A DNA stretch of 64,000 nt from Monocercomonoides exilis. Taxonomy: Eukaryota > Preaxostyla > Oxymonadida > Polymastigidae. Positions 42,601 through 53,231 of this stretch are shown in pieces. The stretch is taken from contig LSRY02000036.1 in NCBI GenBank assembly GCA_001643675.2, positions 600,001 through 664,000 on the forward strand. The letters run 5' to 3'. Position 1 is the stretch's first letter. Each line of letters begins with the position of its first letter. Below the pieces are notes generated by a model. The model was not told where the DNA came from and searched no databases. It saw only the letters and a list, made by a program, of their open reading frames with translations. A program made the position numbers and the translations under genes.

Positions 42601-45600
42601 ATTCACTCCTGAACACAAACACTCTCCTCAGCAGATCCTCTTCATCTCCATAATTGTCTGCTGCGCATCCCCATATCGCCAGCTCCTTCACAAATGGCTC
42701 TCCAAAGTTGATCAGGAACTGCCACTCCGAAATCTGAGTGTCAAGGTCAGTGCACTTCACAAACACATCTCTCCCCTTCGATGCAACATTCCCTTGGAAT
42801 GTGATGTTCGACAGCACAAATGGCAATGCCTTCTGTGAGACACTCTGCGATTTCAAAAACAGTCCTCCGCCTCTCCCAATATTCGAACAGAAACAGTCTG
42901 TCACGTTTGTGTGATTCATCTCCAAACTCCCCTTCTCATCGAGAAGGAAAAACACCCCTCCTCCTTCATTCGAACTTGCTGATCCACAGCCATCAATTGT
43001 TGAGTTCTCCATTTTCAATCTCACTTCCTTTGACACATCACAACAAAGCATCGAAGGGTTGTTTGACACGCTGTGCTTCACATTCATAAATGTGCATTTG
43101 TCAAACAGAATATTCCACACTTCTTCTGCATTTTCATTTCCACTTGAAGAGACCACACTTTCTCTCATCACAATTGCACTTTTCCCACTCAAAAAAATAT
43201 CTTCAAAGTTCACATCGCTCATGGTTGTCACACAATCAGTTGATATGCTCATTATCTCATGAATCGTTGAGAATCCAGTTATTTCTGTCTTTTCAATCGA
43301 AACAATTCCTTTTGATGCACTTATCAGCACAAATGCTAATTCACCTTCAGCATCATCTTTCATGTGAATTGAGCAACGCACAACACTCGTTTTGATTGCA
43401 TCGAAGCCCGACTGGATGAGAATGCTTGCCTCATTGTCAAAGACAGTCGGAATCAGAATCCCCACTTCTTTGAACTGAACAACTCCTCTGCACTCAACAA
43501 CAACATTCCCATTTCCTTCAATCTCTTTCACAAATTGGATTTTGTCTGATTCTCCATCTGTTCCTTCCAGCATCACCCCACTCACACTCATTTCACTCCT
43601 CACATCACAAGTCCCCTGAACAACAATCGATTCAATCTCTGAGTCACTCCCTCGCTTCACCCCATAATCAACCGATCCACATGGATACTCCAACAGTCCA
43701 CACACAACCACATTGTTTCCTCCTCTTGCAACAAGCACACTCGTTCCAATCTCTTTCCAGAAATAGATCAGTGGGATTGCACATTCCTTGTTTCCCCCAT
43801 CAAACCCTCTCATCGAGTCTTCTGTCAATATCTCCAGTCTATCTTTCACAAATGGCAGTGTTTCGTTCTTGATGCTGCTGATAAGCGATGGAGATGAAAC
43901 AAACAAGTCCTTTCCAAACTTCGCATTGTTCGGCTTATCGGATGAAAAAGTTGGAGAGGATATCACAAAATCTGTCTCACCCATTTCACTCAACAAGTTC
44001 AACATTATTCCTCCTCCATATCCAACACTTCCCTCTCCATATGGTGCTGTGCAACAATAAAACTTACACCCACTCACCACAAGACTCGTTTTTGAAAATG
44101 CCTCACAAAAGAGTGCACCTCCTCCTATCTCATTTCCTTTTCCTTCAACAGCACATCCTTCGAATGAACAGTCATTTATTTCCACTTTGAAATCTCTTCC
44201 ATCATTATCATCCTTATTGTTCGAAACACTTACACATCCTCCACTTCCCTGTGAGCGAACAATCGATGAAAATGTGCATCCTGACATCTCATGGATATTT
44301 CCATTGTGACACTCAACAACACATCCATCCCCAAACGTGATTTCTCCAAAATCACTTTTCGTCATATTCATCGAAGACACACTTTCAGCATTCCCTTCAA
44401 CAACGAATAACGATGAACCCCACTTGGCACCTCTTTCACATCCAAAACCAATCACTTCCACAATCCCTCCAACAGCCTTCACAAACACGGTCGAAATAGC
44501 CTCTGCGCCTCCCTCCATCCCGCATTTGCTCAGTGTGAGCTTCCCCAAACAACACTCAAACACACTTTCATGAAAGGTCAGCGATCTCTTCAAAGAAAAG
44601 ATAATACCAGTCATTGACACAGGCACTGCATTTGCAATAAATCCACTTTGAGCTCCCTCCTTCTGATCAGAAACATCACACTTCACATTTTCCATTTTTC
44701 CTTTGATGCTCCATTCATTCGAAGTCAAACTCAGTTCTTCCTCAAAGACAAATGGCTCAAGAAGTGCAACATCCTTTTTCTTCCCTTCAAAATGGACTGA
44801 TGCTGCCTTGGAGATTGTGCAGCATGGAAACTCTTCGAATCCACACTTCGAAAAATCATGGCTCAACGATCCTCCTCCAACAAATCCACATCCTGAAAAA
44901 TTATTCCACAAATACAATACCAGCGGAATGGCAAATGCTTCGTTCAATGAGGATCTCTCAAATCCATTCAATTTTGTCAAGTTATTCAAATCAACTCCAA
45001 ATCCAATTGAGCTTCTGTCAATCACACTCCAAAGATCATTTGCATTGATAAAGATTTCTTTCCCTTCTCTCGCATCACATCCAGAAAACAATACCTCCTT
45101 CAAGATGAATGAGCTTGCTTCATCATCCAAATGAAGATAAATCCCTCCTCCATATCCACACTCTCCACCTGCTGTTTGCATCGCCTTGCAATTAGTGAGC
45201 CCGAACAAATCGTTTTCATCATTTAAAGATGTTGTTTTTGCTGAGTCTGCCTCTGTCAGGTTTCCCACAGTGAATGATGATCCTTCTTTCATCTCAACCC
45301 ACAACCCTCCTCCGTTTCCTCCATTAATCTCACACTCTCTCATCATCCCTCCGACTATTTCCAGTGAGCAATCTCTCCCAAGTGTGCATTCAATTGCCCC
45401 TCCATTTCCTTCAATTCCTTTGAATCCACTTATCGTGTTGTTTGTGAGCTTCAGAAACTTGGAGGAATTTGTGGAAATTACTCGAATAGATCCTGACTGC
45501 AAATCTGTTTGTAAAGATGCTTTCACTGAAAGTGTTGAATCTTTAATCGAAAAAGATGCTCCATTCTCCACTCCAAACAAAACACTATTTGTTGTCGAGC

Positions 45601-48600
45601 TAATATCCTCAATATTCATGGAAGTGAATGTTCCTGCAGCATTGCTTTCATCAAGATTAATCAGCGGATAGTTCCCAATAGTCAAGTGCAACACAACAAA
45701 CGATGATACAGAGACCTCTCCTGCTGTTGTTGACAAAAATACATAAGATAACGCTGATTGGGAGCCTTGAAATGTCAGTGAGCAATCTTCAAGCGAAAAT
45801 GATTGTGAGGTGGAACTGAAGAATATTTCATGATTTGGAAGAGCAGAAGGAATGGAGAAAATCAATGTTCTCAAATTCGTATTAGTGTTGACTGTTATCA
45901 TGCCTTCTCCACTTCCATCACATTCATCAATCACCTTCCATCCGCTGTTTTCATCATTCCCCTGGATTGTGTGCTTGAAGGAGTCGAATGTCAGCTCCTC
46001 TTCCATTGCAATCATCCCATCAACAACAATCTTCTTTTCCTCTTCTTGCCTTGTCAGCGAATGTTTCAGAGTCAGACAGGGAAACTCAGCATATCCACAA
46101 TGGGAGTGATCAAATGCATCAACATTGCTTGCAACAACCTCTTCTGGCAAAGAAATCAGATACACACACAGCGGTATTGGAATCGTTTCATCTCCATTGT
46201 GGAATCCCCGAATTTTGTTTATTGTGGAATTTGAAGCAGTTAATGAAGTGATCTTCCCACTTGTTGCAGTCGTCCCCAGATCGATCGAGTCAACAAAAAT
46301 ATCACTTCCCCATTTCGCCCTGTTCCCTTCAAATGCTGATGAAATCAGAAATTCTGCACTTGTATCTTTCACTTTCAGCCCAATCCCTCCTCCTCTCCCT
46401 TGAGTGGTCGAGGCATAACAGTTCTTCACAAACCCTCCATTCATCGTCAATGAGCCAATATTCCCCACTTCAATCATTATTCCCCCTCCAAAAACAGAAT
46501 CTTCACTTCCACAGCCATCAATTGTACATCCTTCAAGTGTTATCGAAAATGACCCTTCACCTGAACTTATCAACGATGATCCAGCTGTTGTCCTCACAAT
46601 GTTGCTAAATGTGCAGTTATCCAGAGAGAATGAAACTGACGATCCTTGAGAAAGAGATATCGCACTTGTGGTACTGAATGTTTGCAACCATCTCACATCT
46701 TTCATTTTCAACTCTCCACCATCAACTTTCACAAGTGAGTTTTGAATGCTCCTCTCTTCTGAATGAGCTGCATCCATCGAAATGTTCATTCTCTTCACAT
46801 CCATCAATCCTCTTCCCTGAATCTCAAATAATCTACTTCTTCGATTATTTTCAACTGACGAGTTGTGAACAACTGACAGATCGCTCACAGTCAATTCCCC
46901 TGTTCCAATACAAAATAGACTCAGTCCACTTCCCTCAAATTTTGTTTCAATGGCAGAGCCAGATGGGGAAACTCCACTCAAAGAGATCGTTTTCTCTCCA
47001 ATGTCAACTCCTTTTCCTTCCACAACTGTTCCACTCAACACCTTCATTTCCTCCACAAACCCTACGATCAATTGTGAAAGGCAATGGCTGATTGTTAGAC
47101 AGGCATAACTCTCATTCAATCCACAGCTATATGTATCTTTCGCTTTGGATTGAGTCAATTTGGAGGAGACAAATCTGCATTTCCCACCATTGTTTGGCAA
47201 CCATTCACTTTTATCGCCTCCAGCATAATATCTATTTTCATCTATTCGCGATGAAAAGCACCAAAAAGCTTGAGATTTATTATCATAACTTAAAATAACC
47301 ACATCATTTCCAAATGAGGCACTATTGTTGTGAAAATAACAAAAGTAAAGAAAATTCCCAATTTTTTCATTTAGGGAAATGCAGCAACCGCCTCCCATAT
47401 ATTCGCAAAGGCAATTTAAAAAAAGGCAGTTTTTCAATACTATTTTTTCGTTAACACCACAATCATATCCACCACCTCCTCCATTTTTTGAGCTGTGAGC
47501 GCTGCAATTTTTAAACGAACAATCCAAAATACAATCTTCTGTATTTATTGTTTTTGTACTGTAAATTCCAACTCCCCCTCCATCATTCCCTGACCAGCAA
47601 TCTTCGAACAAACAATTTTCCAAATATGGCTGAATACATATTCCTGATATCTCAACTCCAGCTCCTCCCCAATCTGTCGATGAAGCACAGAAGCACTCTT
47701 CAAACACAGAATGCTTCACAGTGCATTCTCCAATATTCAGAACATAAATGCCTCCACCTCTTGTGGATGTTGCTTTGCATTTCACAAAAGATGAATTCTC
47801 CACAGTGAGCGTTGCGTTTGGATTATCATGAACATACAGTGCTCCACCGCAATCAGCAGAACATTCAATCCACTCTGCATTTTTGAATGTCTGTGTTTCT
47901 GTTGTTGGCAGTCTATCTGTATTCCTAATTCTCCAATCTCTTCTTTCGTTGCGATGAAATGTGCAATTGCTGCACAAAAACACTCCCGATCCCTGTGTTC
48001 CACTCGCTATCCCTCCTTTAAGCACATTCATTGAGCTCATCACAATGCTATCTTCCATGTGGCTTTCAGTGATTGAGTCTTCACTTTTCATCTTTTCATC
48101 GGCTTTGTTCATCTCAGTCACATTCGCAAAAGTGCATTTTTTCACAACTTCGCTGAATCCTTCCCCATTCCTCAAAATGCTCCCTTTCCCACAAAACGCA
48201 ATGTTCCTCCACTCACAGTTTTCTATCTGCACACACGAACTTGCTTTTTGCATCTCCACAACACTATTCGACAAGGAATAACAAGAGCTGCTCATCAGCG
48301 ATGAATTCCTCAAAATACAAAACCCCCAATTGCAAATCGTCGAAGACGAAAGATTCCCTTTTTCAGTCAGCAGGCAACATCCAAAACTCAGCGCAGATTG
48401 CTCCCCAACAAAAAACGAACACTTTTCTCTTGATCGATAAATGCAAACATTCTCCACTCCCATTGAAGAGTTGTGCATGCTGCACATTGTCTTCACAATG
48501 CATTCTTCGTTTCTGTTTTGTCTTCCTTCAAGCATCCCCATCCAGCATTGGAGTTGTTCCTCATTCTGGTCAGGTAGTTGACATCTTCCCCATGCACCAA

Positions 48601-48634
48601 TCACCAATTCAAGGCAAACAACAAGAACTTGCAT
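39611..48634 (-). CDS. Giant type-I membrane beta-helix protein with kinase-like cytosolic tail (3007 aa), member 1
   Basis: Single exon from the ATG at 48634, which opens a signal peptide (MQVLVVCLELVIGAWG). Residues about 20-2450 are hundreds of short beta-strand turns with N-glycosylation sites and Cys/Gly-rich motifs (GGGIYVL, GGAIEC, FKNCSA), typical of a right-handed parallel beta-helix as in Pmp or pectin-lyase folds. One TM helix follows (WLLIVVVLVVILLIVLIISV, about residue 2560), then a basic stop-transfer stretch, a Lys/Glu coiled coil and a domain with kinase C-lobe features: LRWKAPEL (APE), FSVGMMLWECLTLQIPFGEY and the NEADRPSL block. HRD, DFG and the nucleotide loop are not visible, so it is probably a pseudokinase or remnant. 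The tail ends acidic. It is likely a surface receptor or adhesin. The TM and most of the cytosolic part are almost identical to member 2. Confidence 0.88.
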   Translation of the reverse strand: MQVLVVCLELVIGAWGRCQLPDQNEEQLQCWMGMLEGRQNRNEECIVKTMCSMHNSSMGVENVCIYRSREKCSFFVGEQSALSFGCCLLTEKGNLSSSTICNWGFCILRNSSLMSSSCYSLSNSVVEMQKASSCVQIENCEWRNIAFCGKGSILRNGEGFSEVVKKCTFANVTEMNKADEKMKSEDSITESHMEDSIVMSSMNVLKGGIASGTQGSGVFLCSNCTFHRNERRDWRIRNTDRLPTTETQTFKNAEWIECSADCGGALYVHDNPNATLTVENSSFVKCKATSTRGGGIYVLNIGECTVKHSVFEECFCASSTDWGGAGVEISGICIQPYLENCLFEDCWSGNDGGGVGIYSTKTINTEDCILDCSFKNCSAHSSKNGGGGGYDCGVNEKIVLKNCLFLNCLCEYMGGGCCISLNEKIGNFLYFCYFHNNSASFGNDVVILSYDNKSQAFWCFSSRIDENRYYAGGDKSEWLPNNGGKCRFVSSKLTQSKAKDTYSCGLNESYACLTISHCLSQLIVGFVEEMKVLSGTVVEGKGVDIGEKTISLSGVSPSGSAIETKFEGSGLSLFCIGTGELTVSDLSVVHNSSVENNRRSRLFEIQGRGLMDVKRMNISMDAAHSEERSIQNSLVKVDGGELKMKDVRWLQTFSTTSAISLSQGSSVSFSLDNCTFSNIVRTTAGSSLISSGEGSFSITLEGCTIDGCGSEDSVFGGGIMIEVGNIGSLTMNGGFVKNCYASTTQGRGGGIGLKVKDTSAEFLISSAFEGNRAKWGSDIFVDSIDLGTTATSGKITSLTASNSTINKIRGFHNGDETIPIPLCVYLISLPEEVVASNVDAFDHSHCGYAEFPCLTLKHSLTRQEEEKKIVVDGMIAMEEELTFDSFKHTIQGNDENSGWKVIDECDGSGEGMITVNTNTNLRTLIFSIPSALPNHEIFFSSTSQSFSLEDCSLTFQGSQSALSYVFLSTTAGEVSVSSFVVLHLTIGNYPLINLDESNAAGTFTSMNIEDISSTTNSVLFGVENGASFSIKDSTLSVKASLQTDLQSGSIRVISTNSSKFLKLTNNTISGFKGIEGNGGAIECTLGRDCSLEIVGGMMRECEINGGNGGGLWVEMKEGSSFTVGNLTEADSAKTTSLNDENDLFGLTNCKAMQTAGGECGYGGGIYLHLDDEASSFILKEVLFSGCDAREGKEIFINANDLWSVIDRSSIGFGVDLNNLTKLNGFERSSLNEAFAIPLVLYLWNNFSGCGFVGGGSLSHDFSKCGFEEFPCCTISKAASVHFEGKKKDVALLEPFVFEEELSLTSNEWSIKGKMENVKCDVSDQKEGAQSGFIANAVPVSMTGIIFSLKRSLTFHESVFECCLGKLTLSKCGMEGGAEAISTVFVKAVGGIVEVIGFGCERGAKWGSSLFVVEGNAESVSSMNMTKSDFGEITFGDGCVVECHNGNIHEMSGCTFSSIVRSQGSGGCVSVSNNKDDNDGRDFKVEINDCSFEGCAVEGKGNEIGGGALFCEAFSKTSLVVSGCKFYCCTAPYGEGSVGYGGGIMLNLLSEMGETDFVISSPTFSSDKPNNAKFGKDLFVSSPSLISSIKNETLPFVKDRLEILTEDSMRGFDGGNKECAIPLIYFWKEIGTSVLVARGGNNVVVCGLLEYPCGSVDYGVKRGSDSEIESIVVQGTCDVRSEMSVSGVMLEGTDGESDKIQFVKEIEGNGNVVVECRGVVQFKEVGILIPTVFDNEASILIQSGFDAIKTSVVRCSIHMKDDAEGELAFVLISASKGIVSIEKTEITGFSTIHEIMSISTDCVTTMSDVNFEDIFLSGKSAIVMRESVVSSSGNENAEEVWNILFDKCTFMNVKHSVSNNPSMLCCDVSKEVRLKMENSTIDGCGSASSNEGGGVFFLLDEKGSLEMNHTNVTDCFCSNIGRGGGLFLKSQSVSQKALPFVLSNITFQGNVASKGRDVFVKCTDLDTQISEWQFLINFGEPFVKELAIWGCAADNYGDEEDLLRRVFVFRSEFIFVSSILGNNSDGKNCGEMKGACSSLNVGVSHIIPSDYSQLYVWNETRLTGSCSAESVTIKSMEANRNAEIKIWEINLGGEGVVKTSEFARLERVKFVFEGTGNIGCSCLMHQLSGSLILESVSFLIENRSEENSQILFDCSLVVVEDGLFEADRCGVGHLIFSKPVFQILSSERATFEDLSVSDVECKSSMFECGKCENVGISKLSATNISLQDRSLISFEAINSSLVFSLMQSSFSNIIKTSSGSCIICTTQPMTDFEMLNCSFRECTSELQKGSQVSVANANKIFLDSCVFVGNLIGNFEKTNNEMDEICRWNGSVIDFSSSSAVVRDTTISNSSKGGITLYGGAMNIKDGRFDNTNPFIQKYPSLRRNIICSDSASLTISSLKGGDGVMPNSSLWILDDGCSLEGIAGESESPFFVPKLEEASASENGCGTEIQFKGALLLPCDLSFRLILSAGDTDLIETYHFAEDGFVSETEAVGMVPSRNLSSIPDETEVSVMIVYGKRLSATDSFILKNRSDPKANGDERIVEGGKEGKSYWLLIVVVLVVILLIVLIISVIFIVRWKKVKNEAEDLREIVNDNIRKDPKAFEMVTMEMSPEEQWRRAEREAEKKNEERIKKRVYAKSLGHSESSEHLLSESGSTEYILGRDSDKIPEWALEKVEEEKDDVSRKRTPSPSISSASTTDTSDTESTFVRGEDLCPTTSSMSNLVDAMACSSPHEKLIVDLRDSLFMLLHGRNEKKEMAIGTLQEREQTAAQVLFWVANLALHSFSEMDNPLQSLANLSPHIVLFSEHMVICIVMHSDFSSDDDSDSSSISSSTVATSASDEEEEEDDSLPSSAFEDEDDNFKKECLRWKAPELQMNKKMGATEKSVAFSVGMMLWECLTLQIPFGEYEAEAAGQKIANGEMPNVGLVKDTPYLEFWRLCISWNEADRPSLSGMKRELIGHFPAGAVMVTLTDAICDSLRDEEEEEEEEEDGMSESISKEEGRKSRKYL
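39884..41470 (-). repeat. Near-identical coding module, copy 1
   Basis: About 1.6 kb covering the membrane-proximal part, TM and most of the kinase-like tail of member 1. It is repeated with only a handful of substitutions at about 53459-55045 (offset about 13.58 kb, same strand). Lower similarity continues to about 41670. Downstream of 39884 (the last roughly 90 codons) the two genes are clearly divergent. Confidence 0.9.
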
Positions 48635-49172
48635 TTTTCAGCCAAAATAATTGATAGATCATCCATCCATAATCCATCTTTTCGGTTCTGCACTATTATT
48701 TTTAAAGACACAAAAAGACTTAACAGCATTTATTCTCATATTTTTATTTCCATGTTACAACTTTTCCCCGCATTTTTGAATCTAATTGGCTTTGGAACAA
48801 ACTTTTCAAAATATGTCAATCCAAACAGAAGCATTCAAAAGGATAATAAAAGAAATCTCTGACCATACTTCTGAAACTTAATTACTGCTGTTGCTTTGAG
48901 AGCAATTTTCTTTCCGAGTGAACCCTGTTCTGCAAATGAAATTTTTTATCATTTATTTTTTCTCTGAATTTTTCAAAAATGTGCTTCTTGAATTTTTTCT
49001 TTTGGAAAATGACGCAACAAAATCATGGAAAAATAATAATGAAATAAAAAATGAAAATATAAAATAAAATCAAAAATAATATTTTTAATTCAAAATTTAT
49101 AATATTAAAGGTGAAAAGAAAAGAGATAAACTGGATCAATCCACAAAAAACAAAAATAACAACTCAGAAAAG
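48635..49172. other. AT-rich intergenic region upstream of giant gene 1
   Basis: About 540 bp between the start of member 1 and the first plus-strand frame at 49173. No feature seen. It should hold the promoter of member 1. Confidence 0.5.
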
Positions 49173-50407
49173 ATGAATTCAAACTTCTTTCAAGCTCCTA
49201 AAAATCAGCATACTTTGCGTATTCTTGCTCATGATTCAACTCCACCCAAGCGCCTTATCTTTATTTTTGAAAATGGCAGCAATCTATTTTGCCATCCAAG
49301 CGAGATCAGCAAATTGCAGGCTATCCTCTCCTTTGATTCCGCAAAGGCAAAGGCACATGAAACATCGAAACGGAATAAATGCATGCAGCAGCACCGATAG
49401 AAATAAATAAAGAAAATCAATCATCATCGAAAAAATCAACAAGGGCCTTCGCTTTTGAAGAACGGAGAACAATTTTCATCTTTGATTGAAACAAGCACAT
49501 TCACAACAGAGCGAACGGAGTTTGCCATTTGAAAGAAATTGGCGCAATAGCTCATTTTGTTCGATATGTTGAGGCTTTCGCTTTGATCAGCTCGCTCTTT
49601 TAGCTTCAATTCGCAGTTTTTGATTAAATTTTTTGTGAACAACGCCCTTCATGGTACGTCCAAAAACATTTTTGGCACTGCTTTCTCCTTAGCATATAAA
49701 ATTAATGATGCGCTAAATAAAATAATTGCCACAAGAAATTCGAATCTCAACTCGAATAAACACAAAAAATACAAACTATCGGAATATCATGTTGTGCGTT
49801 TTTCTTAATCCAGCAAAAGCACACTTCCCGGAATGCAGCAAATATATGTCATATGAATCTTTGATCGTTTGAACGCTTTTGCTGCTCTGGACAGTTTTTG
49901 AGGGAAATTCTGTTTTTCATTCATCAGAAATATATGTTGGGCGAAAGATTTGATTTAAAATCGTTTTTTGTGTTAAGATGGAATGACTGGTGGATGAATA
50001 AGAGTCACGCATATACAAATAATTTTTTCGAATGCTTCAAGCTCGTGGTGGTGTGAATGGGATTGATTTGCTCAGTTGAGCGCGAATATGCATATTTCAC
50101 TTTCAAATTGAAATGAGGCATCCAAATCTTCGGTATCTCTGCAAACACTGTAAAGGACATAACGGATCTTTATATGTAGAAGCTGGTCACTTTGTTTTTG
50201 AGCGAGTTGATTTGGGGCTGAATTGATGGTGATTTATTTTCAAAGAATGACGAAAATTGACAGATACATACTTGCGCGAAGCTAAATCGCCTGAACCAAT
50301 GAGCATTATTGAGCGCACATCGGAGATAAAAACAATTTTGTTTGTTCATTCGTCATTTCATTTATATTAAATAAGTATTTTTTATTTTTTGAAACATTCA
50401 ACTTTAG
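49173..50407 (+). other. Possible 5' part of an unresolved gene or relic
   Basis: Frame 49173-49400 starts with ATG and reads MNSNFFQAPKNQHTLRILAH, followed by IFIFENGSNLFCHPSEISKL; composition is coding-like. Other coding-like pieces are 49620-49808 (plus) and 49642-49436 (minus, FFQMANSVRSVVNVLVSIKD), plus MRHPNLRYLCKHCKGHNG near 50110. They do not join into one phase-consistent model, so I cannot say whether they are exons of one gene or relics of several. Confidence 0.3.
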
Positions 50408-51525
50408 CAGATCAATCCTTATCTTTCATGCTTGAATTTACAGCCCTGCGCGCATCTTTCTCAGGATTCACAAACGCCACAGCTATGCATCTATTTGCCA
50501 TCTGCGTTCCTGGTTGATGCATTTCGGGAATCACAAATTTTTGTTTTCAACAAAACCATTCAAATGACTTTAAATGAATCTCAACTGATTTATTTTCCAC
50601 TCCCAAAAGACGATTTGGAGCAGTCAAGGTGAAAATCTGCTGCACAAAAATTTGTGTTATTGAATCGAAATGCTTCATTAATTGAAATGGAAACAATCTG
50701 GAAGACAAATTGAAGAGCCAGAATTTGCCTTTGTCAAAAAATACAGGATGCGAAGTCAGCTTGGAATGCAGAGCGACTTTTCTTCTGAAATTGAAGGTTT
50801 CACAACGAAGCAGTTTGTTCAGGCTGCGAAGCAGGATCTTCTGAGATTTCCGCTTTTGATGCGCATTGTTTCTTCTCTCAGCCAGGAGCCTTTTCCTTTC
50901 GAGAGAAAGAAGCCATCACAAGAGCAGCCAGAAAAGTGCCTCTCGCTTCACCTCGCTAGCATTGTTCAATCATTTTGGCTTTCCAGATGTTGCAATGTTA
51001 AGTTCATTTCATTGGATTGGGAACAGAATAATTAGAAATTTCTTGAAAATGCTTCATTCAATTTCATCTGAGACTTCACATTTGATTTTCGCTGCGACGG
51101 AATACAAATACTTTTGGGCTGTTGTAAGTGCAGTAAACAAGCACTTTTATGAGGCCAAGAATTTCAGCGTATGCAGCAGGGCTGTTCAGAGGAAGAAGAT
51201 GGCAGAGAAACAGGGAATAGTGCTGCTGGCCTTTGTTGGAGATGCATCAATGGGAAAAGAAATACTGAAGATGATCAACACATCACTTGCTTCACACTCA
51301 GAAGAGCATCTGATAAGGAAATGGATTTTGGAATCGAAGTGAAGAAATGATAACCGAAGAAAGATGAAGAGAGATCGAAAAAGAGAATTCCAATTCTTTG
51401 AAAGATTACAAAAAGTTGTTGGATGAGGAAGAATTGAGCAATGCGGATGGCTCTATTATTGCTGCATGGTCAACAAAAACTGAAAACGTCTTTTTTGATA
51501 AAATCATCGCCTCGTGCAAATCCTA
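50408..51525 (+). CDS. Unidentified gene or pseudogene with uncertain splicing
   Basis: An exon after a CTTTAG acceptor (50408-50628) reads QINPYLSCLNLQPCAHLSQD, followed by LPSAFLVDAFRESQIFVF. It joins through a good 76-nt intron (50629-50704) to RQIEEPEFAFVKKYRMRSQL. The frame then has to change near 50930-51003 (a 74-nt GTGCCT..GTTAAG intron would fit, giving EQPEN then SFHWIGNRIIRNFLKML) and again near 51340, where only a 31-nt GT..AG gap would fit, before ending EELSNADGSIIAAWSTKTEN, FFDKIIASCKS. Two awkward junctions suggest a decaying gene or assembly indels. No family is recognised. Confidence 0.4.
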
Positions 51526-53231
51526 GAGCATGGTGTTGCTCATTTTTAGTTTTATTTGAGCAGCTGGGGAACATCTCTGGCTCAAGCAGAGAAAGATGGA
51601 TTTAGTAGCTTCTGCGGATTGTTTGAGCGCAATATCAGTTGGATTTTCTCTTTTGTTTGAAACTATTTTATTCTTAACCAAAGCGGAATCAGTGTTTTTG
51701 CAAAGTTGCATCATATATTTTTTGGCAAGTGGGAGTTATTGCAGCAGAATTTTCAGGATTGGTCAGAGAGAAGTTGAAGTATTTTGGTCGACTTTTTTCG
51801 AAACCAGTTCATGTTGCGTTCGATTTTCCTCTTCGCAAAGATTGCTGATATAATTTATTGAATTCATTGCAGCATTTGACTCAACATAAAGTGCAATAGA
51901 TTGGCTTTCACCAATGTGTTGCGCTTTCCATTTTAATTGGCCGTTAAATGCTGAGGAACGAATGAAATGCTTTTGAAAAAAAGAATGTGAGGAAAGGCAA
52001 AAGCATTGGACCAGAAGTGGCCTTGCCAGAAATGAGTGAAGGAAGAAGAACGCGATTGATTGATGATTCAAAAAGATGATCTTTGAAGAGATTGTTCATA
52101 TCAAATTTGCAAATATGAATGAGGCGTTTCTTTATCTTTGACAAGCCACGAGCAATTCAACGTTGTTTTTGTTGCATCAGTTTGTTCTTTGGATAAGCTG
52201 GAAGAAATCAGCAAGGCTGAAACAAAAAAGAAGAAAACCTCTTGTTCTTTGCACTTATTGCGATTCTTGGAAAAGAGAACACGAGAAAGGAAAAAAGAAG
52301 AGAAGAGAGTGAAAAAATAGGAAGAGGATTTATCGAACAAAAGTGAATTCGAATCAGTGATTGTTTTGAAGCTGAGGAAAGGTTTGCAAACAAAATAGCT
52401 TGTTTGACTTTTTTTTTCACGAGCTCTTCTTTTATTTTTATTTTATTTTGTTATTTCTCTCAATTTTTAAATTGTTTCTGGAAACAGAAAAGAGGTCACT
52501 CGAATAACTCTTGTTGATAGGCATGTGACATTTGAAGGCTCCAATGAAAGAAACATCCACAACTGATTGTTTCAGATTTCTTGCTATCTTTTGGATTTTT
52601 ATCGAATGTTTTCTGTGCAACAAGAATGAAGCCAATCGACAAAATGAGCAATGAACCGCTAATCTGGTAGATGCAAGGTCTAATCATTTATTTGCAACAA
52701 ACATTACAAAAGAAGCAAAATGAACATAAAAGGAGAAGAAATTGCCAATTGAAAAGCTTTTAATCTTCTTTGGCTGTTCCGTGATTTTCCTTGTGAAAAA
52801 TCATTTACTAATACTTTCATTTTTTGTTGCATACTGGATGTTTTATTGAAGAAATGCAGAAATCATCAATTGCTTATTTGCTCTGGGGGAAAAAAAAGAA
52901 AAAAGAATCGAATGAATAAGGAAAGAAATGCTTAAAAAGAACAAAAAGTGAATGCACAGCAGCAGAAAATGTTGCTGATAACACTTATTTGATGAACAAT
53001 TGTGTGAAGTGCATGACATTTCTGGATTAAAGAATGTGAAAGCACAACCGGTTTGAATTTCAATTTCTTGAATCTCATTTTCTTATCACCATTTTTTCTG
53101 ATTGGTTTTGTTATTTTCGTTCTTTCATCAATTTCTATTCAGCTCCATGGTGTGTTTTTTGCATTGATTGCGAATTTGCGAAAAGACGAATGAGCAACTG
53201 AATCTGAGGTTCTCCTTTTCAACTCTTTGAT
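51526..53231. other. Ambiguous coding relics and intergenic sequence
   Basis: On the minus strand 52071-51763 reads KAQHIGESQSIALYVESNAA and NLCEEENRTQHELVSKKVDQ. Coding-like sequence continues in a second frame (TNPENSAAITPTCQKIYDAT) and returns to the first frame (KRENPTDIALKQSAEATKSI, down to 51523), as expected of a frameshifted pseudogene. Plus-strand 52138-52320 is also open (TSHEQFNVVFVASVCSLDKL). From 52700 to 53231 I see nothing. Confidence 0.35.
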
